64,000 nt of DNA from Rhizobium bangladeshense (GCF_001662075.1 NZ_LYPL01000021.1:1-64000); one strand, 5' to 3'. Counted from the stretch's first letter, positions 18,567 through 27,687 are shown. Translations and numbers: made by a program. Notes: generated by a model from the sequence alone, not told the origin.

Positions 18567-19217
18567 TCATCTCGCCGCCATGCTTGCCACCAGATCGCTG
18601 AACCTCTCCCCCTGAATGCCGACATGGGTTCGCAGCAGGCGGCGGGCTTCATCGCCATCTCCTGTAAAGATCGCATCGACGATGGCGCAATGTTCTAAGA
18701 AGGATGTCGACAGGCGGTTGCGCACGCGCAGCTGCAGACGGCGATAGGGACGCAGGCGTCGATGCAGCTGTACGCATTGCTCCTGCAGGAAATCGCTGCG
18801 GCTCGCGGCGTAGATCGCCTTATGAAATTCCTCATTGTCGTAATAATAGGCATCGCTGTCACCGGCCGCGGCGGATTGTTCGCAGCGGCTGTGGGTGGCG
18901 GTGATCGCCTCGCGTGACGCCTTATCCAGCCGACGGGCGGCGAGCGATCCCGCCAAGCCCTCGAGCTCGGCCATCACCTCGAACATCTCGTAAATGCGGT
19001 GCGGGCCCGGATCGATCACGATGGCACCGCGGCGCGGGCGAATTTCGATGAGGCCGATGGCATCAAGCTGCATCAGCGCCTCGCGCACCGGCGTCCGCGA
19101 GACACCGAAGCGGTTGGCAAGCACGGTTTCATCCAGCCGTTCGCCGGGGGCGAACTCGTAGGAAAGTATCGCGTTTTCAATCTCATCCCGTAGCCACCGG
19201 CCGACATTCTCGGACAT
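18567..19217 (-). CDS. matR: GntR-family (FadR subfamily) regulator of malonate catabolism, MatR
   Basis: A 216-residue repressor/activator with an N-terminal winged helix (GERLDETVLANRFGVSRTPVREAL, about residues 24-47) and an all-helical C-terminal FCD ligand domain with the conserved histidines expected for metal or carboxylate binding (EEFHKAIY). It is divergent from matABC across a 157-base gap containing dyads. In Rhizobium, MatR is known to regulate matABC in response to malonate. Start ATG 19217 (MSENVGRWLRDEI) gives normal length; the frame extends upstream into the operator region and is not used. Confidence 0.9.
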   Translation of the reverse strand: MSENVGRWLRDEIENAILSYEFAPGERLDETVLANRFGVSRTPVREALMQLDAIGLIEIRPRRGAIVIDPGPHRIYEMFEVMAELEGLAGSLAARRLDKASREAITATHSRCEQSAAAGDSDAYYYDNEEFHKAIYAASRSDFLQEQCVQLHRRLRPYRRLQLRVRNRLSTSFLEHCAIVDAIFTGDGDEARRLLRTHVGIQGERFSDLVASMAAR

Positions 19218-19248
19218 TTCTCTCGCTTCCTTCATACATAAATGCCAT

Positions 19249-19298
19249 TCTTGTATACACAAACGTTGACGTCGTGTACGAAGAATGCCAATGTACAT
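19249..19298. promoter_or_regulatory. MatR operator region with three dyads between matR and matA
   Basis: Three sites are visible: TCTTGTATACACAA (19249-19262, core TGTATACA), TCGTGTACGAAGA (19272-19284, inverted resemblance to the first), and ATGTACAT (19291-19298). The published MatR site is, from memory, TCTTGTA/TACACGA; the first dyad matches 13 of 14 positions. Their place between divergent matR and matA fits joint control of both promoters. Confidence 0.7.
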
Positions 19299-19374
19299 AC
19301 TACAGACGAAGCCCTGCGAGGGGAAGCGGCGTCCGCCGGCGTGAACAGCGGCCGACCTTCAGAAGGAGAATGGC

Positions 19375-20796
19375 ATGCCTGAGGCGTCTTTCTTCACCGA
19401 CATGCTGCAAAGCATCACGGATCACGGCCGCCAGCTCCTGTTTTCCGGCTCGCGCAATACGCAGGCCGCGGCCAAAGCCGATCTTGAGACCCTCTGTGAG
19501 ATGCTGTTGTCGAGCCGTGGTGAAGCATCCGGCATGGCCCTTGCCGCCGAGATTCTCGATCGCTGGGGGGCGCTCGAGGACGAGCGCGCGCAGACATTCT
19601 TCCATATGCTGCACGAAAAGTTCGGGCCCGACACGGTGAGGCTCGACCAGGCAATGGAAAATTACCGCACCGACAAAAGCTCTGCCGCGGCCATTGCGCT
19701 CCATCAGGCCGCGGAGCCGCGGCGCCAGGAGCTCCTGCGCCGGTTGAATCACGCGCCGAACGGCACCGCCAGGCTCGTCCGCATGCGGCAGCAGCTGCTT
19801 GCTTCCAAGGACCGATCCGAGGCCTATCACGCGCTCGATGCCGACTTCACGCACCTGTTCGGTTCCTGGTTCAATCGCGGCTTTCTGACGCTGCGACCGA
19901 TCGACTGGACGACGCCAGCCTATATTCTCGAAAAGATCATCCAATACGAGGCCGTGCACGAGATTGCCGGCTGGGAGGAGCTGCGCCGTCGTCTGGCGCC
20001 GGCCGACCGTCGATGCTTTGCCTTTTTCCACCCGCGGCTGGCCGATGAGCCGCTGGTCTTCGTCGAGGTGGCGCTCACCCGATCCGTGCCGAAGGCGATC
20101 GCAGATGTGCTCGACGAGGGGAGGGAGCAGATCAATGCCGACGAGGCGACGACGGCCGTCTTCTATTCGATCTCCAACTGCCAGGATGGCTTGCGCGGCA
20201 TCTCCTTCGGCAATTTCCTGATCAAGCAGGTCGTGGAAGACCTGCGCAAGGACCTGCCGGGCCTCAAGACTTTCGTGACGCTGTCGCCCGTCCCGGGTTT
20301 TGCCCGCTGGCTTGCCAAGGTGCACGCGACCGGCGATCGGCCCCTATCCGGAGCGGCCCTGAAAACGCTGACCCTGCTCGACGATCCGAACTGGCCGGGC
20401 AGCGAGAGCAGCGCCGCCGAAGTGGAGCGTGTGTTGCTGCCGCTGGTGGCCCGCTATTTCCTGACCGAACGGACGCCGGAAGGCCGCCCCGTCGATCCCG
20501 TCGCCCGCTTTCATCTCGGCAATGGCGCCCGGCTCGAAAGGGTGAATTTTCTCGGCGACCGCTCGCCCAAGGCGCTCCAACAGGCGCACGGTCTGATGGT
20601 CAACTACCTCTACAAGCTCGATGACATCGTGGCCAACCACGAGGCCCTGGCGCAACGCGGCGAAGTGATCGCCTCGCCCGCCGTCAAAAGCCTGCTCAGC
20701 CAGAGCGACGAAGGCCGCCGTGGCGGCAATGGCCAGCAAGGTTCTCGAGCATTCGCGCAACTGATGAATTCCACGCTTGGAGGAGGGCGAAAGTGA
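19375..20796 (+). CDS. matA: Malonyl-CoA decarboxylase
   Basis: A 473-residue enzyme converting malonyl-CoA to acetyl-CoA and CO2. The sequence follows the malonyl-CoA decarboxylase family throughout, including the helical N-terminal part, HPRLADEPLVFVEVALT, and the segment FVTLSPVPGFARWL of the GNAT-like catalytic domain. It begins with ATG 19375 after a GAAGGAG ribosome site. Its stop overlaps the start of matB by 4 bases. With MatB and MatC it forms the Rhizobium malonate utilisation pathway: uptake, activation to malonyl-CoA, decarboxylation to acetyl-CoA. Confidence 0.97.
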   Translation: MPEASFFTDMLQSITDHGRQLLFSGSRNTQAAAKADLETLCEMLLSSRGEASGMALAAEILDRWGALEDERAQTFFHMLHEKFGPDTVRLDQAMENYRTDKSSAAAIALHQAAEPRRQELLRRLNHAPNGTARLVRMRQQLLASKDRSEAYHALDADFTHLFGSWFNRGFLTLRPIDWTTPAYILEKIIQYEAVHEIAGWEELRRRLAPADRRCFAFFHPRLADEPLVFVEVALTRSVPKAIADVLDEGREQINADEATTAVFYSISNCQDGLRGISFGNFLIKQVVEDLRKDLPGLKTFVTLSPVPGFARWLAKVHATGDRPLSGAALKTLTLLDDPNWPGSESSAAEVERVLLPLVARYFLTERTPEGRPVDPVARFHLGNGARLERVNFLGDRSPKALQQAHGLMVNYLYKLDDIVANHEALAQRGEVIASPAVKSLLSQSDEGRRGGNGQQGSRAFAQLMNSTLGGGRK

Positions 20797-22307
20797 GCAA
20801 CCATCTTTTCGACGCCATGCGGGCCGCCGCACCCGATAACGCACCGTTCATCCGGATCGATGGCACCCGCACATGGACCTATGACGAGGCCTTCGCCCTT
20901 TCCGGCCGCATTGCCGGCGCGATGGATACGCTCGGCATCCGCCCCGGCGACCGGGTTGCAGTGCAGGTGGAGAAAAGCGCCGAGGCATTGATCCTCTATC
21001 TCGCCTGTCTTCGCAGCGGCGCCGTCTACCTGCCGCTCAATACCGCCTATACGCTGGCTGAGCTCGACTACTTCATCGGCGACGCCGAGCCACGTCTGGT
21101 GGTCGTTGCCTCGGGCGCTCGCGACGGCGTCGAGATGATCGCCAAGCGTCACGGCGCGATCGTCGAAACGCTCGACGCCGATGGCAGCGGCTCTTTGCTG
21201 GATCTCGCACGCGACGAGCCGGCCGACTTTGTCGATGCCTCGCGCGCCGCCGAGGACCTGGCCGCGATCCTCTACACCTCGGGAACGACGGGACGCTCCA
21301 AGGGGGCGATGCTCACGCATGGCAACCTGCTCTCGAACGCCCTGACCCTGCGGGACTACTGGCGCGTCACCGCCGACGACCGGCTGATCCATGCCTTGCC
21401 GATCTTCCATACGCATGGGCTGTTCGTCGCCACTAACGTGACGCTGCTCGCCGGCGCTTCGATGTTCCTGCTTTCGAAATTCGACGCCGATGAGGTCGTT
21501 TCACTGATGCCGCAGGCAACGATGCTGATGGGCGTGCCGACCTTCTATGTGCGCCTCCTGCAAAGCCCGCACTTCGGCAAGGAGGCGGCAGCCAACATCC
21601 GCCTCTTTATATCAGGCTCGGCGCCGCTGCTTGCAGAAACACATAGCGAGTTCCAGGCCCGGACCGGTCACGCGATTCTCGAGCGCTACGGCATGACGGA
21701 AACCAACATGAACACCTCCAACCCTTATGAGGGCAAACGCATCGCCGGAACCGTCGGCTTTCCGCTGCCCGACGTGACGGTGCGCGTCACCGATCCCGCC
21801 ACGGGGCAAGTGCTGCCGCCGGAGGAGACCGGCATGATCGAGATCAAGGGGCCGAACGTCTTCAAGGGCTATTGGCGCATGCCGGAGAAAACCGCGGCTG
21901 AATTCACCGCCGACGGGTTCTTCATCAGCGGCGATCTCGGCAAGATCGACCGCGACGGCTATATCCATATCGTCGGCCGCGGCAAGGATCTGGTGATCTC
22001 GGGTGGCTACAACATCTATCCGAAAGAGGTCGAGAGCGAGATCGACCGGATCGAGGGTGTGGTCGAGAGCGCCGTGATCGGCGTGCCGCACCCGGATTTC
22101 GGAGAAGGCGTCACGGCCGTCGTCGTGCGCAAGCCTGGCGCCGTGCTTGATGAAAAGAGCATTGTCAGCGCCCTGCAGGATCGTCTCGCGCGCTACAAAC
22201 AGCCCAAACGCATTATCTTCGCCGACGACTTGCCGCGCAACACGATGGGCAAAGTCCAGAAGAACATCCTGCGGCAGCAATACGCCGATCTTTATACCAG
22301 GACGTAA
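20793..22307 (+). CDS. matB: Malonyl-CoA synthetase
   Basis: A 504-residue adenylate-forming ligase that activates malonate with ATP and CoA. Core motifs are LYTSGTTGRSKGAMLTHGNL (P-loop), LERYGMTETNM, ISGDLGKIDRDGYIHIVGR and the C-terminal catalytic lysine region PRNTMGKVQKNILR. Similarity to the Rhizobium MatB enzyme and its place after matA define the substrate. It starts with GTG at 20793 within the matA stop (overlap of 4). Family and context agree; the malonate specificity is inferred from the operon. Confidence 0.97.
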   Translation: MSNHLFDAMRAAAPDNAPFIRIDGTRTWTYDEAFALSGRIAGAMDTLGIRPGDRVAVQVEKSAEALILYLACLRSGAVYLPLNTAYTLAELDYFIGDAEPRLVVVASGARDGVEMIAKRHGAIVETLDADGSGSLLDLARDEPADFVDASRAAEDLAAILYTSGTTGRSKGAMLTHGNLLSNALTLRDYWRVTADDRLIHALPIFHTHGLFVATNVTLLAGASMFLLSKFDADEVVSLMPQATMLMGVPTFYVRLLQSPHFGKEAAANIRLFISGSAPLLAETHSEFQARTGHAILERYGMTETNMNTSNPYEGKRIAGTVGFPLPDVTVRVTDPATGQVLPPEETGMIEIKGPNVFKGYWRMPEKTAAEFTADGFFISGDLGKIDRDGYIHIVGRGKDLVISGGYNIYPKEVESEIDRIEGVVESAVIGVPHPDFGEGVTAVVVRKPGAVLDEKSIVSALQDRLARYKQPKRIIFADDLPRNTMGKVQKNILRQQYADLYTRT

Positions 22308-22310
22308 GGC

Positions 22311-22340
22311 GACCGCCCTCTGGGAGGAGGGTCGGCGGTC
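22311..22340 (+). other. Intercistronic hairpin between matB and matC
   Basis: Arms GACCGCC and GGCGGTC enclose a further complementary CTC/GAG pair. There is no T-run after it, so it may tune or protect the mRNA between the enzymes and the carrier and is probably not a full terminator. Confidence 0.5.
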
Positions 22341-22399
22341 TCTGCATCAATCTTGCAAACAGCAACCACGGCGCTGGAGGCGTCGGAGGGAGGGGAATC

Positions 22400-23749
22400 A
22401 TGGGTATTGAAATACTGGCCATAGGCATGCTCGTCGCCATGTTCGTCGTTGCGACGATCCAGCCGATCAACATGGGCGCGCTCGCTTTCGCCGGCGCCTT
22501 CGTGCTCGGCTCCATGACCATCGGCATGAAAACCACCGATATTTTCGCCGGCTTTCCGAGTGACCTGTTCCTGACGCTCGTCGCCGTCACCTACCTCTTC
22601 GCCATCGCGCAGATCAACGGCACCATCGACTGGCTGGTCGAATGCGCCGTCCGGCTGGTGCGTGGACGCATAGGCCTGATCCCCTGGGTGATGTTCCTCG
22701 TCGCAGCCGTGATTACCGGTTTCGGCGCTCTTGGACCGGCTGCGGTCGCCATCCTCGCGCCGGTCGCGCTGAGCTTTGCCATCCAGTACCGCATCCACCC
22801 CGTCATGATGGGGCTGATGGTGATCCACGGCGCACAAGCGGGCGGCTTTTCGCCGATCAGCATCTATGGCGGCATTACCAACCAGATCGTTGCCAAGGCC
22901 GGTCTGCCTTTCGCGCCGACATCGCTGTTTCTCTCCAGCTTTTTCTTCAATCTGGCGATTGCGGTGCTGGTCTTCTTCGTTTTCGGCGGTGCAAAGGTCA
23001 TGAAGCAAATGCCCGCGGCATCGCTTGGCCCCTTGCCAGAACTGCACCCCGAGGGCGTTTCGGCGTCGATCAGAGGTCACGGCGGCACGCCGGCAAAACC
23101 GATCCGGGAGCATGCCTACGGCACGGCGGCCGATACTGCTGCGACGCTACGTCTGAACAATGAGCGAATGACCACGCTGGTCGGCCTGATCGCGCTCGGC
23201 ATCGGCGCGCTGGTTTTCAAGTTCAATGTCGGCCTCGTCGCCATGACCGTCGCCGTCGCCCTCGCGCTCTTGTCCCCGAAAACCCAGAAGGCGGCAATCG
23301 ACAAGGTCAGCTGGTCGACCGTGCTGCTGATATCAGGCATCATCACCTATGTCGGCGTCATGGAGAAGGCCGGTACGGTCGATTACGTGGCGAACGGCAT
23401 ATCCAGCCTCGGCATGCCGCTGCTGGTGGCGCTCCTGCTTTGCTTTACCGGTGCCATCGTTTCGGCCTTCGCATCCTCGACCGCGCTGCTCGGCGCCATC
23501 ATCCCGCTGGCCGTCCCCTTCCTCATGCAGGGACATGTCAGCGCCATCGGCGTCGTCGCCGCCATCGCGATCTCGACGACGATCGTCGATACCAGCCCAT
23601 TTTCCACCAATGGTGCGCTCGTGGTCGCCAATGCGCCGGATGACCGGCGAGAGCAGGTTCTCAAGCAATTGCTGGTCTATAGCGCGCTGATCGCCATCAT
23701 CGGCCCGATCATCGCCTGGCTGGTGTTCGTCGTGCCGGGGCTGGTTTGA
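22400..23749 (+). CDS. matC: Malonate (dicarboxylate) carrier protein
   Basis: A 449-residue inner-membrane protein with about 11-12 hydrophobic helices. An N-terminal half (MatC_N type) and a C-terminal half are separated by a hydrophilic loop around residues 200-250. The repeated segments PAAVAILAPVALSFAIQY and SSTALLGAIIPLAVPFL, and DTSPFSTNGALVVANA near the end, are typical of the ion-transporter superfamily to which MatC belongs. It starts at ATG 22400 after a GAGGGAGGGG ribosome site, 92 bases after matB with a hairpin in the gap. It should import malonate for MatB. Confidence 0.95.
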   Translation: MGIEILAIGMLVAMFVVATIQPINMGALAFAGAFVLGSMTIGMKTTDIFAGFPSDLFLTLVAVTYLFAIAQINGTIDWLVECAVRLVRGRIGLIPWVMFLVAAVITGFGALGPAAVAILAPVALSFAIQYRIHPVMMGLMVIHGAQAGGFSPISIYGGITNQIVAKAGLPFAPTSLFLSSFFFNLAIAVLVFFVFGGAKVMKQMPAASLGPLPELHPEGVSASIRGHGGTPAKPIREHAYGTAADTAATLRLNNERMTTLVGLIALGIGALVFKFNVGLVAMTVAVALALLSPKTQKAAIDKVSWSTVLLISGIITYVGVMEKAGTVDYVANGISSLGMPLLVALLLCFTGAIVSAFASSTALLGAIIPLAVPFLMQGHVSAIGVVAAIAISTTIVDTSPFSTNGALVVANAPDDRREQVLKQLLVYSALIAIIGPIIAWLVFVVPGLV

Positions 23750-23774
23750 CGACAGTCCGGCGAGACCGTCGCTT

Positions 23775-23799
23775 CCGCCGCGAGCAATCGCCCGCGGCG
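23775..23799 (+). other. Stem-loop after matC
   Basis: CGCCGCG and CGCGGCG form a 7-base stem with a loop of about 10 bases, 26 bases after the matC stop. No T-run follows. It may mark the end of the operon through a factor-dependent terminator or stabilise the 3' end. Confidence 0.35.
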
Positions 23800-24033
23800 T
23801 CAAGGCAGTCACGCCGTGGGGGAGGGATTCCGAGTTACAAATTTCCTTGGCGCCGAAGGCGTCAACCGCAAGATATAATGCGCGTGAAGCAATAACATGC
23901 TGAGGTTGTAGTATTCATTGCTGCACGGAAAAGAGAAACCGTCGCTGTTAGTGTTCGAATTCCATTGCATTTGCGAAGACAACACTATTCAATATTCGAA
24001 GATGCTTTCATTCGCTCAGGTTGAAAATCACTC

Positions 24034-25137
24034 ATGATTCTATCGACTGACGTTTCGTCTCTGTTGACGGATATGATTTATGGAAGTCTGTTCGGAGAGT
24101 GCAGCTGGCAGGATTTCCTGGACCGCCTTGCGCAGACGTCGCCGGGCGGCAAGGCGGCGCTTCACTATCACGACCTGAACTCTTCCGTCGCCCATGTTCC
24201 CTTCATGTCGGGGTTTTCGCAGTCCGAGATCGATCAGTTCATGAGCCACTTCGCGTCGGTCAATCCCTGGATTCCGAGATTGGATCGCGTGCCCGTCGGC
24301 CAGGGCCTGTGCGGCGACGAGATCGTTCCACGCGAGGAGCTGGTCAAATCGGAGTTTTACAATGACTGGCTGAAGCGGCAGACCGGATGCGAGACGAGCG
24401 TCGGCGTCTCGATCATTCGCGAGGAAAACCGCACCTTCATCCTGTCGGCCTGCACGACGTCGGCGGACCCCGATCTCAACAGCGAGGCGGCCAAGCTTTA
24501 CACGCAGCTCGCGCCGCATCTGAGAAGGGCTTTCGACTTCATTCGCAAGCGCGATCTGTTCGCACCGCACGAACAGGCGACGCAGACCCTGTTCGACAGC
24601 ATCGGCGTTGGACTGATCTATGTCTCGGAGCAACGCAAAGCCCGTCGCTGGAATAAAAGCGCAGAGGCCTTGCTGGCCGCCGGCTTGCCTGTGTGGATCG
24701 GCGCCGACGGCACGCTCGCACTTCAATGCGAGAAGTCGGCTGCGGTTCTCGAATTCCTGACCTCCAGAAACGGCGTGCAGACCAAACCACACACCGCGAT
24801 CGTCAAGGGCGGGAACCAGGATAACTATCGCATCACCCTTGTCCGGCTGCGCTCAGATACGTTCACAGAGTGTCTGGAGGGGCCGACCGTGGCGGTGATC
24901 GTCGAGCCGATCGTGGCGACGCCGCTCAATGAGCGGCGCGATTTGCTGATGCAGCTTTATAAGCTGACCGCGACGGAAATCAGGATCGCCTCGAGCATCG
25001 CATCGGGTCATTCGCCGAGAGAAGTGGCGATGGCCGACGATATCAGCTACGAAACCGTCAGAACCCACCTGAGAAACATCTATGCCAAACTCGGGGTCAA
25101 TTCCCGGGTCGGCCTGGTGTCACTGCTGATGCGGTGA
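24034..25137 (+). CDS. LuxR-family transcriptional regulator (orphan)
   Basis: A 367-residue protein whose C-terminus is a LuxR/FixJ helix-turn-helix (LTATEIRIASSIASGHSPREVAMADDISYETVRTHLRNIYAKLG, at about 308-352; key elements LTATE, SxETVRTHL and KLGV). The N-terminal ~200 residues resemble a GAF/PAS-like sensor but lack recognisable acyl-homoserine-lactone residues, and no luxI is present. The preceding 284 bases are A/T-richer than the surroundings. It follows matC on the same strand but the gap and stem-loop suggest an independent promoter. Target genes are unknown. Confidence 0.88.
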   Translation: MILSTDVSSLLTDMIYGSLFGECSWQDFLDRLAQTSPGGKAALHYHDLNSSVAHVPFMSGFSQSEIDQFMSHFASVNPWIPRLDRVPVGQGLCGDEIVPREELVKSEFYNDWLKRQTGCETSVGVSIIREENRTFILSACTTSADPDLNSEAAKLYTQLAPHLRRAFDFIRKRDLFAPHEQATQTLFDSIGVGLIYVSEQRKARRWNKSAEALLAAGLPVWIGADGTLALQCEKSAAVLEFLTSRNGVQTKPHTAIVKGGNQDNYRITLVRLRSDTFTECLEGPTVAVIVEPIVATPLNERRDLLMQLYKLTATEIRIASSIASGHSPREVAMADDISYETVRTHLRNIYAKLGVNSRVGLVSLLMR

Positions 25138-25365
25138 ATTCTGGAGGCGCAAACCCGGCGTGATGCGGGCGCCGGACGCCTGGCTCAATATTCCGAACCG
25201 CTTCCATTGTTCAGGTCGCGACGTTCCGTCCCTTTCAGCGGCGGATTGAAGACGCTGATAAGTGAACGACCCGTGGGCAAACCGTTTGCCTGACCAAACA
25301 TGGATTGTCACGAAAGTTTCATATTGAAGCTCTTGCGGAAATCGAAAAATAATCTACAGTTTCTA

Positions 25366-25386
25366 TCAGGAAACAAGATTTCCTGA
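25366..25386. promoter_or_regulatory. Inverted repeat upstream of the Gly/Asp-rich small protein gene
   Basis: TCAGGAAA and TTTCCTGA are perfect 8-base arms around a 5-base spacer, immediately upstream of the gene's first possible start codon. It may be an operator or a 5' hairpin. Confidence 0.45.
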
Positions 25387-25391
25387 AGCAG

Positions 25392-25583
25392 ATGAAAGGA
25401 GACCGATTGAATTCATTTTTTCCGGAGGCCATGCTCTTCGCATGTTTCGCCCTGGTTTTTGTCGTGATATTTGCGAGTGGCAGGCGCAGGTCAAAAAGCT
25501 CCGGCGATGGCGGGGGAGGCTGGTTCGACGCCTCGGACGATGGCGGCTGTGACGGCGGCGGCGACGGAGGTGGAGGAGACTAG
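25392..25583 (+). CDS. Small Gly/Asp-rich membrane protein
   Basis: A frame of 63 codons encodes a hydrophobic helix (AMLFACFALVFVVIFA) followed by basic RRRSK and a tail of glycine, aspartate, a Trp and a Cys (GGGGWFDASDDGGCDGGG). The ATG at 25392 is followed by AAAGGAG and an in-frame TTG at 25407, so translation may begin at that TTG (58 residues). A clear terminator follows 28 bases after the stop, supporting a real transcription unit. The protein would be anchored by its N-terminus with a flexible acidic tail. Function unknown. Confidence 0.65.
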   Translation: MKGDRLNSFFPEAMLFACFALVFVVIFASGRRRSKSSGDGGGGWFDASDDGGCDGGGDGGGGD

Positions 25584-25610
25584 ATCAAACTGAAATCGAT
25601 AGAATGCCCG

Positions 25611-25631
25611 ACCGCCTCAAGGCGGTTTTTT
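25611..25631 (+). terminator. Rho-independent terminator
   Basis: ACCGCC-TCAA-GGCGGT followed by a run of six T residues, 28 bases after the small membrane protein stop. Confidence 0.85.
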
Positions 25632-25801
25632 GTTGCCTGTGTTCCAGGCCGTCCCCTTGCTCGCAGCAAGGCTTTCTCCCTCAATTCATCAGCATGGAAA
25701 CGCGGAGCTTTAGCCGGACGGCAAGCGTGGTGGCCGGAGTAAAAAGCACAATGGCCGCCTTCAGGTGAAGACGACCATCGCACGTAATCGGATCGTGGCG
25801 G

Positions 25802-26368
25802 TTATGCGCGCGCCGGCAGCAGGGGATAACCAACCATGACGGCGCGGCCGAGGAGGGCGGCGACGAAGGCCTTGACGACGTCGCCCGGAATGAAGGCCAT
25901 CGAGCCGACGAAGGCCTTGGTGAAGCCGAGACCGGCGACGGTCGCGAGATAGGCGATGCCGAACGCATAGAGCACGACGATGCCGCCGGCCATGGCGGCG
26001 AGGAAGAAGCTCACCGTCTGCACCAGACCGGATTGGCCGTGATTGACCAGGCGCTCGCTGAGATAACCGGTGACGAAGGCGCCGAAGATCCAGCCGACGA
26101 GGAAGCCGGCCGTCGGCGAGGCGAAGATGGCAAGCCCGCCGCGGCCGCCGGAAAGCACCGGCAGGCCGATGGCGACGAGCAGCAGTACGATCAGCACGGC
26201 AATCGCGCCGCGTCGGGCGCCGAGCACGGCACCGGCCATCATGACGCCGAGCGATTGGGCGGTGATCGGCACCGGGATGAAGCCGAGCGAGATCGGCGGC
26301 AGCAGGCCGAGCGCCACGATGATCGCGGCAAAGAGGGCGGTAAGGACGAGGTCGCGGGTGCTCATCAT
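25802..26368 (-). CDS. bioY: Biotin transporter substrate-binding component BioY
   Basis: A 188-residue membrane protein of the BioY family with about six hydrophobic segments; LGLLPPISLGFIPVPITAQSLGVMMAGAVLGARRG near the N-terminus and ASPTAGFLVGWIFGAF in the middle are diagnostic. BioY binds biotin and, with the ATPase BioM and transmembrane protein BioN, forms an energy-coupling-factor importer. It is the last of three minus-strand genes, 21 bases after bioN. No clear BioR-type box (TTATnnATAA) was seen upstream of the operon. Confidence 0.95.
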   Translation of the reverse strand: MMSTRDLVLTALFAAIIVALGLLPPISLGFIPVPITAQSLGVMMAGAVLGARRGAIAVLIVLLLVAIGLPVLSGGRGGLAIFASPTAGFLVGWIFGAFVTGYLSERLVNHGQSGLVQTVSFFLAAMAGGIVVLYAFGIAYLATVAGLGFTKAFVGSMAFIPGDVVKAFVAALLGRAVMVGYPLLPARA

Positions 26369-26389
26369 GAACTCCGTGGTTAAAATTCG

Positions 26390-26998
26390 TTAACTTCCAT
26401 GCCGTCGAATGCGGCGCGCGTCAATCGCGGCGGCGACATTATCCGCATCCCTGAGCGTCAGGATGATCAGCGGCGCCAGCAGGCTCGTCGGCCGGACCTT
26501 CAGCCCGCGCGCCTTGTGGGCCTCGCGGATCGCCTGGTAACGGCCGACAATCTCGGGCACGAAACGCAGGACCAGCCCGAGCGCCAGGCCGATATCGTCG
26601 GCCTGCACGAAGCCGGTGCGTTCGAGCGGGCGGGCGAGCGCCGTCACCTCGTCGATGAAGGCGGCGATCGACGTCGTCGCCGTCACGGCGGCGGCAAGAA
26701 GCATCAGCGCCGTCAGCCGCAGCACCGGCACGAGCGCTGCCTGCCAGGGGTTGAAGAGCAGGTTGAAGAGCGCCACGACCGCGATCGTCAGGAAGACCGG
26801 CCGTAGCCGCCGCAGCCCCTCGCCGAGCGGCAGGCCGGTGGTGCGATAGACAACCGCCGTCAGCAGCACGAAGCCGGACAGCAGGGCGATATTCTGGCTG
26901 ACGAACAGCAGGACGCCGAAGGCCGCAAGCGATACCAGCTTGAAGCGCGGCGAAAGCCGGTGCATCGGGCTGTTGCCTTCGACATAAAGCGACTGCAT
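26390..26998 (-). CDS. bioN: Energy-coupling factor transmembrane protein BioN
   Basis: A 202-residue CbiQ/EcfT-type membrane protein. The N-terminal hydrophobic region begins after HRLSPRFKLVSLAAFGVLLF; the cytoplasmic coupling helices carry the REAHKARGLK and DADNVAAAIDARRIRRHG motifs, corresponding to the A-R-G elements that contact the ATPase. The start ATG overlaps the stop of bioM by one base, so the two are translationally coupled. It should link BioM ATP hydrolysis to biotin movement through BioY. Confidence 0.94.
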   Translation of the reverse strand: MQSLYVEGNSPMHRLSPRFKLVSLAAFGVLLFVSQNIALLSGFVLLTAVVYRTTGLPLGEGLRRLRPVFLTIAVVALFNLLFNPWQAALVPVLRLTALMLLAAAVTATTSIAAFIDEVTALARPLERTGFVQADDIGLALGLVLRFVPEIVGRYQAIREAHKARGLKVRPTSLLAPLIILTLRDADNVAAAIDARRIRRHGS

Positions 26999-27687
26999 CA
27001 GGCGGCGATCTCCCTGTAGCGGGCGATCGCTTCAGCCGCCGGCGCATCGGCGGCAAGCCGCCCTTCGTGAAACAGCAGCACCCGTTCAAAACCGGCGATC
27101 AGCTCCAGATCATGGGTGATGACGATGGCGCTTTCCGGCAGCCCGGCGATAATCCGCTCGACCAGCGCCCGGTTCTTGAGGTCGAGCTGGTTGGTCGGCT
27201 CGTCGAGGATGAGAGTGCCGGGCCCGGTCACCAGCACCGAGCAGAGGGCCGCCACCTGCAGCTCGCCGCCGGAAAGCTCGTGCGCCCGGCGGTCGGCGAG
27301 CGCTTCGGCGCCGAAACGGGCGAGAATGCCCGCGACCTTCGCCTCGATCTCCGCCTTGCTGAGGCCGCGCCGCTTGAGCCCGAAGGCGATGTCGTCGCGG
27401 ACGATCGGCAGGATGATCTGGTTCTGCGGCGACTGGAAGATGAAGCCGACATCGGCCGCCGCCGCCTTCTCATCGGCCGTATCGCGGCCGTTGACGGTGA
27501 CGCGGCCGACCGTCGGCTTGGTCAGCCCGTTGATCAGCCTTGCGAACGTCGTCTTGCCCGAGCCGTTGAGCCCGATGACACCGATGCGTTTGCCGCTGAT
27601 GCCGAGTGTCAGCGGCGCCAGCGCCACCCGCGCCCCGAAACTGACCCCGGCGCCTTCGAATTGTATGTCCAAACCAGTTCCTCGCAT
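26998..27687 (-). CDS. bioM: Energy-coupling factor ATPase BioM
   Basis: A 229-residue ABC ATPase. Walker A is GLNGSGKTTFARL, the Q-loop follows in FIFQSPQNQIILP, the signature is ELSGGELQ, and Walker B is TLILDEPTNQLD. The double Q in the Q-loop region is typical of ECF ATPases. The chosen ATG at 27687 (MRGTGLDIQFEGA) is 13 codons inside a longer open frame; the upstream residues lack similarity. It is the first gene of bioMNY, known in R. etli as a biotin uptake system; rhizobia often depend on scavenged biotin. Confidence 0.93.
   Translation of the reverse strand: MRGTGLDIQFEGAGVSFGARVALAPLTLGISGKRIGVIGLNGSGKTTFARLINGLTKPTVGRVTVNGRDTADEKAAAADVGFIFQSPQNQIILPIVRDDIAFGLKRRGLSKAEIEAKVAGILARFGAEALADRRAHELSGGELQVAALCSVLVTGPGTLILDEPTNQLDLKNRALVERIIAGLPESAIVITHDLELIAGFERVLLFHEGRLAADAPAAEAIARYREIAA

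Noticed and set aside
23750..24033. Possible small RNA or quorum-sensing element before the LuxR gene
   Set aside because: Only a stem-loop after matC and A/T-rich sequence were seen; no lux-box-like dyad or luxI gene is present.
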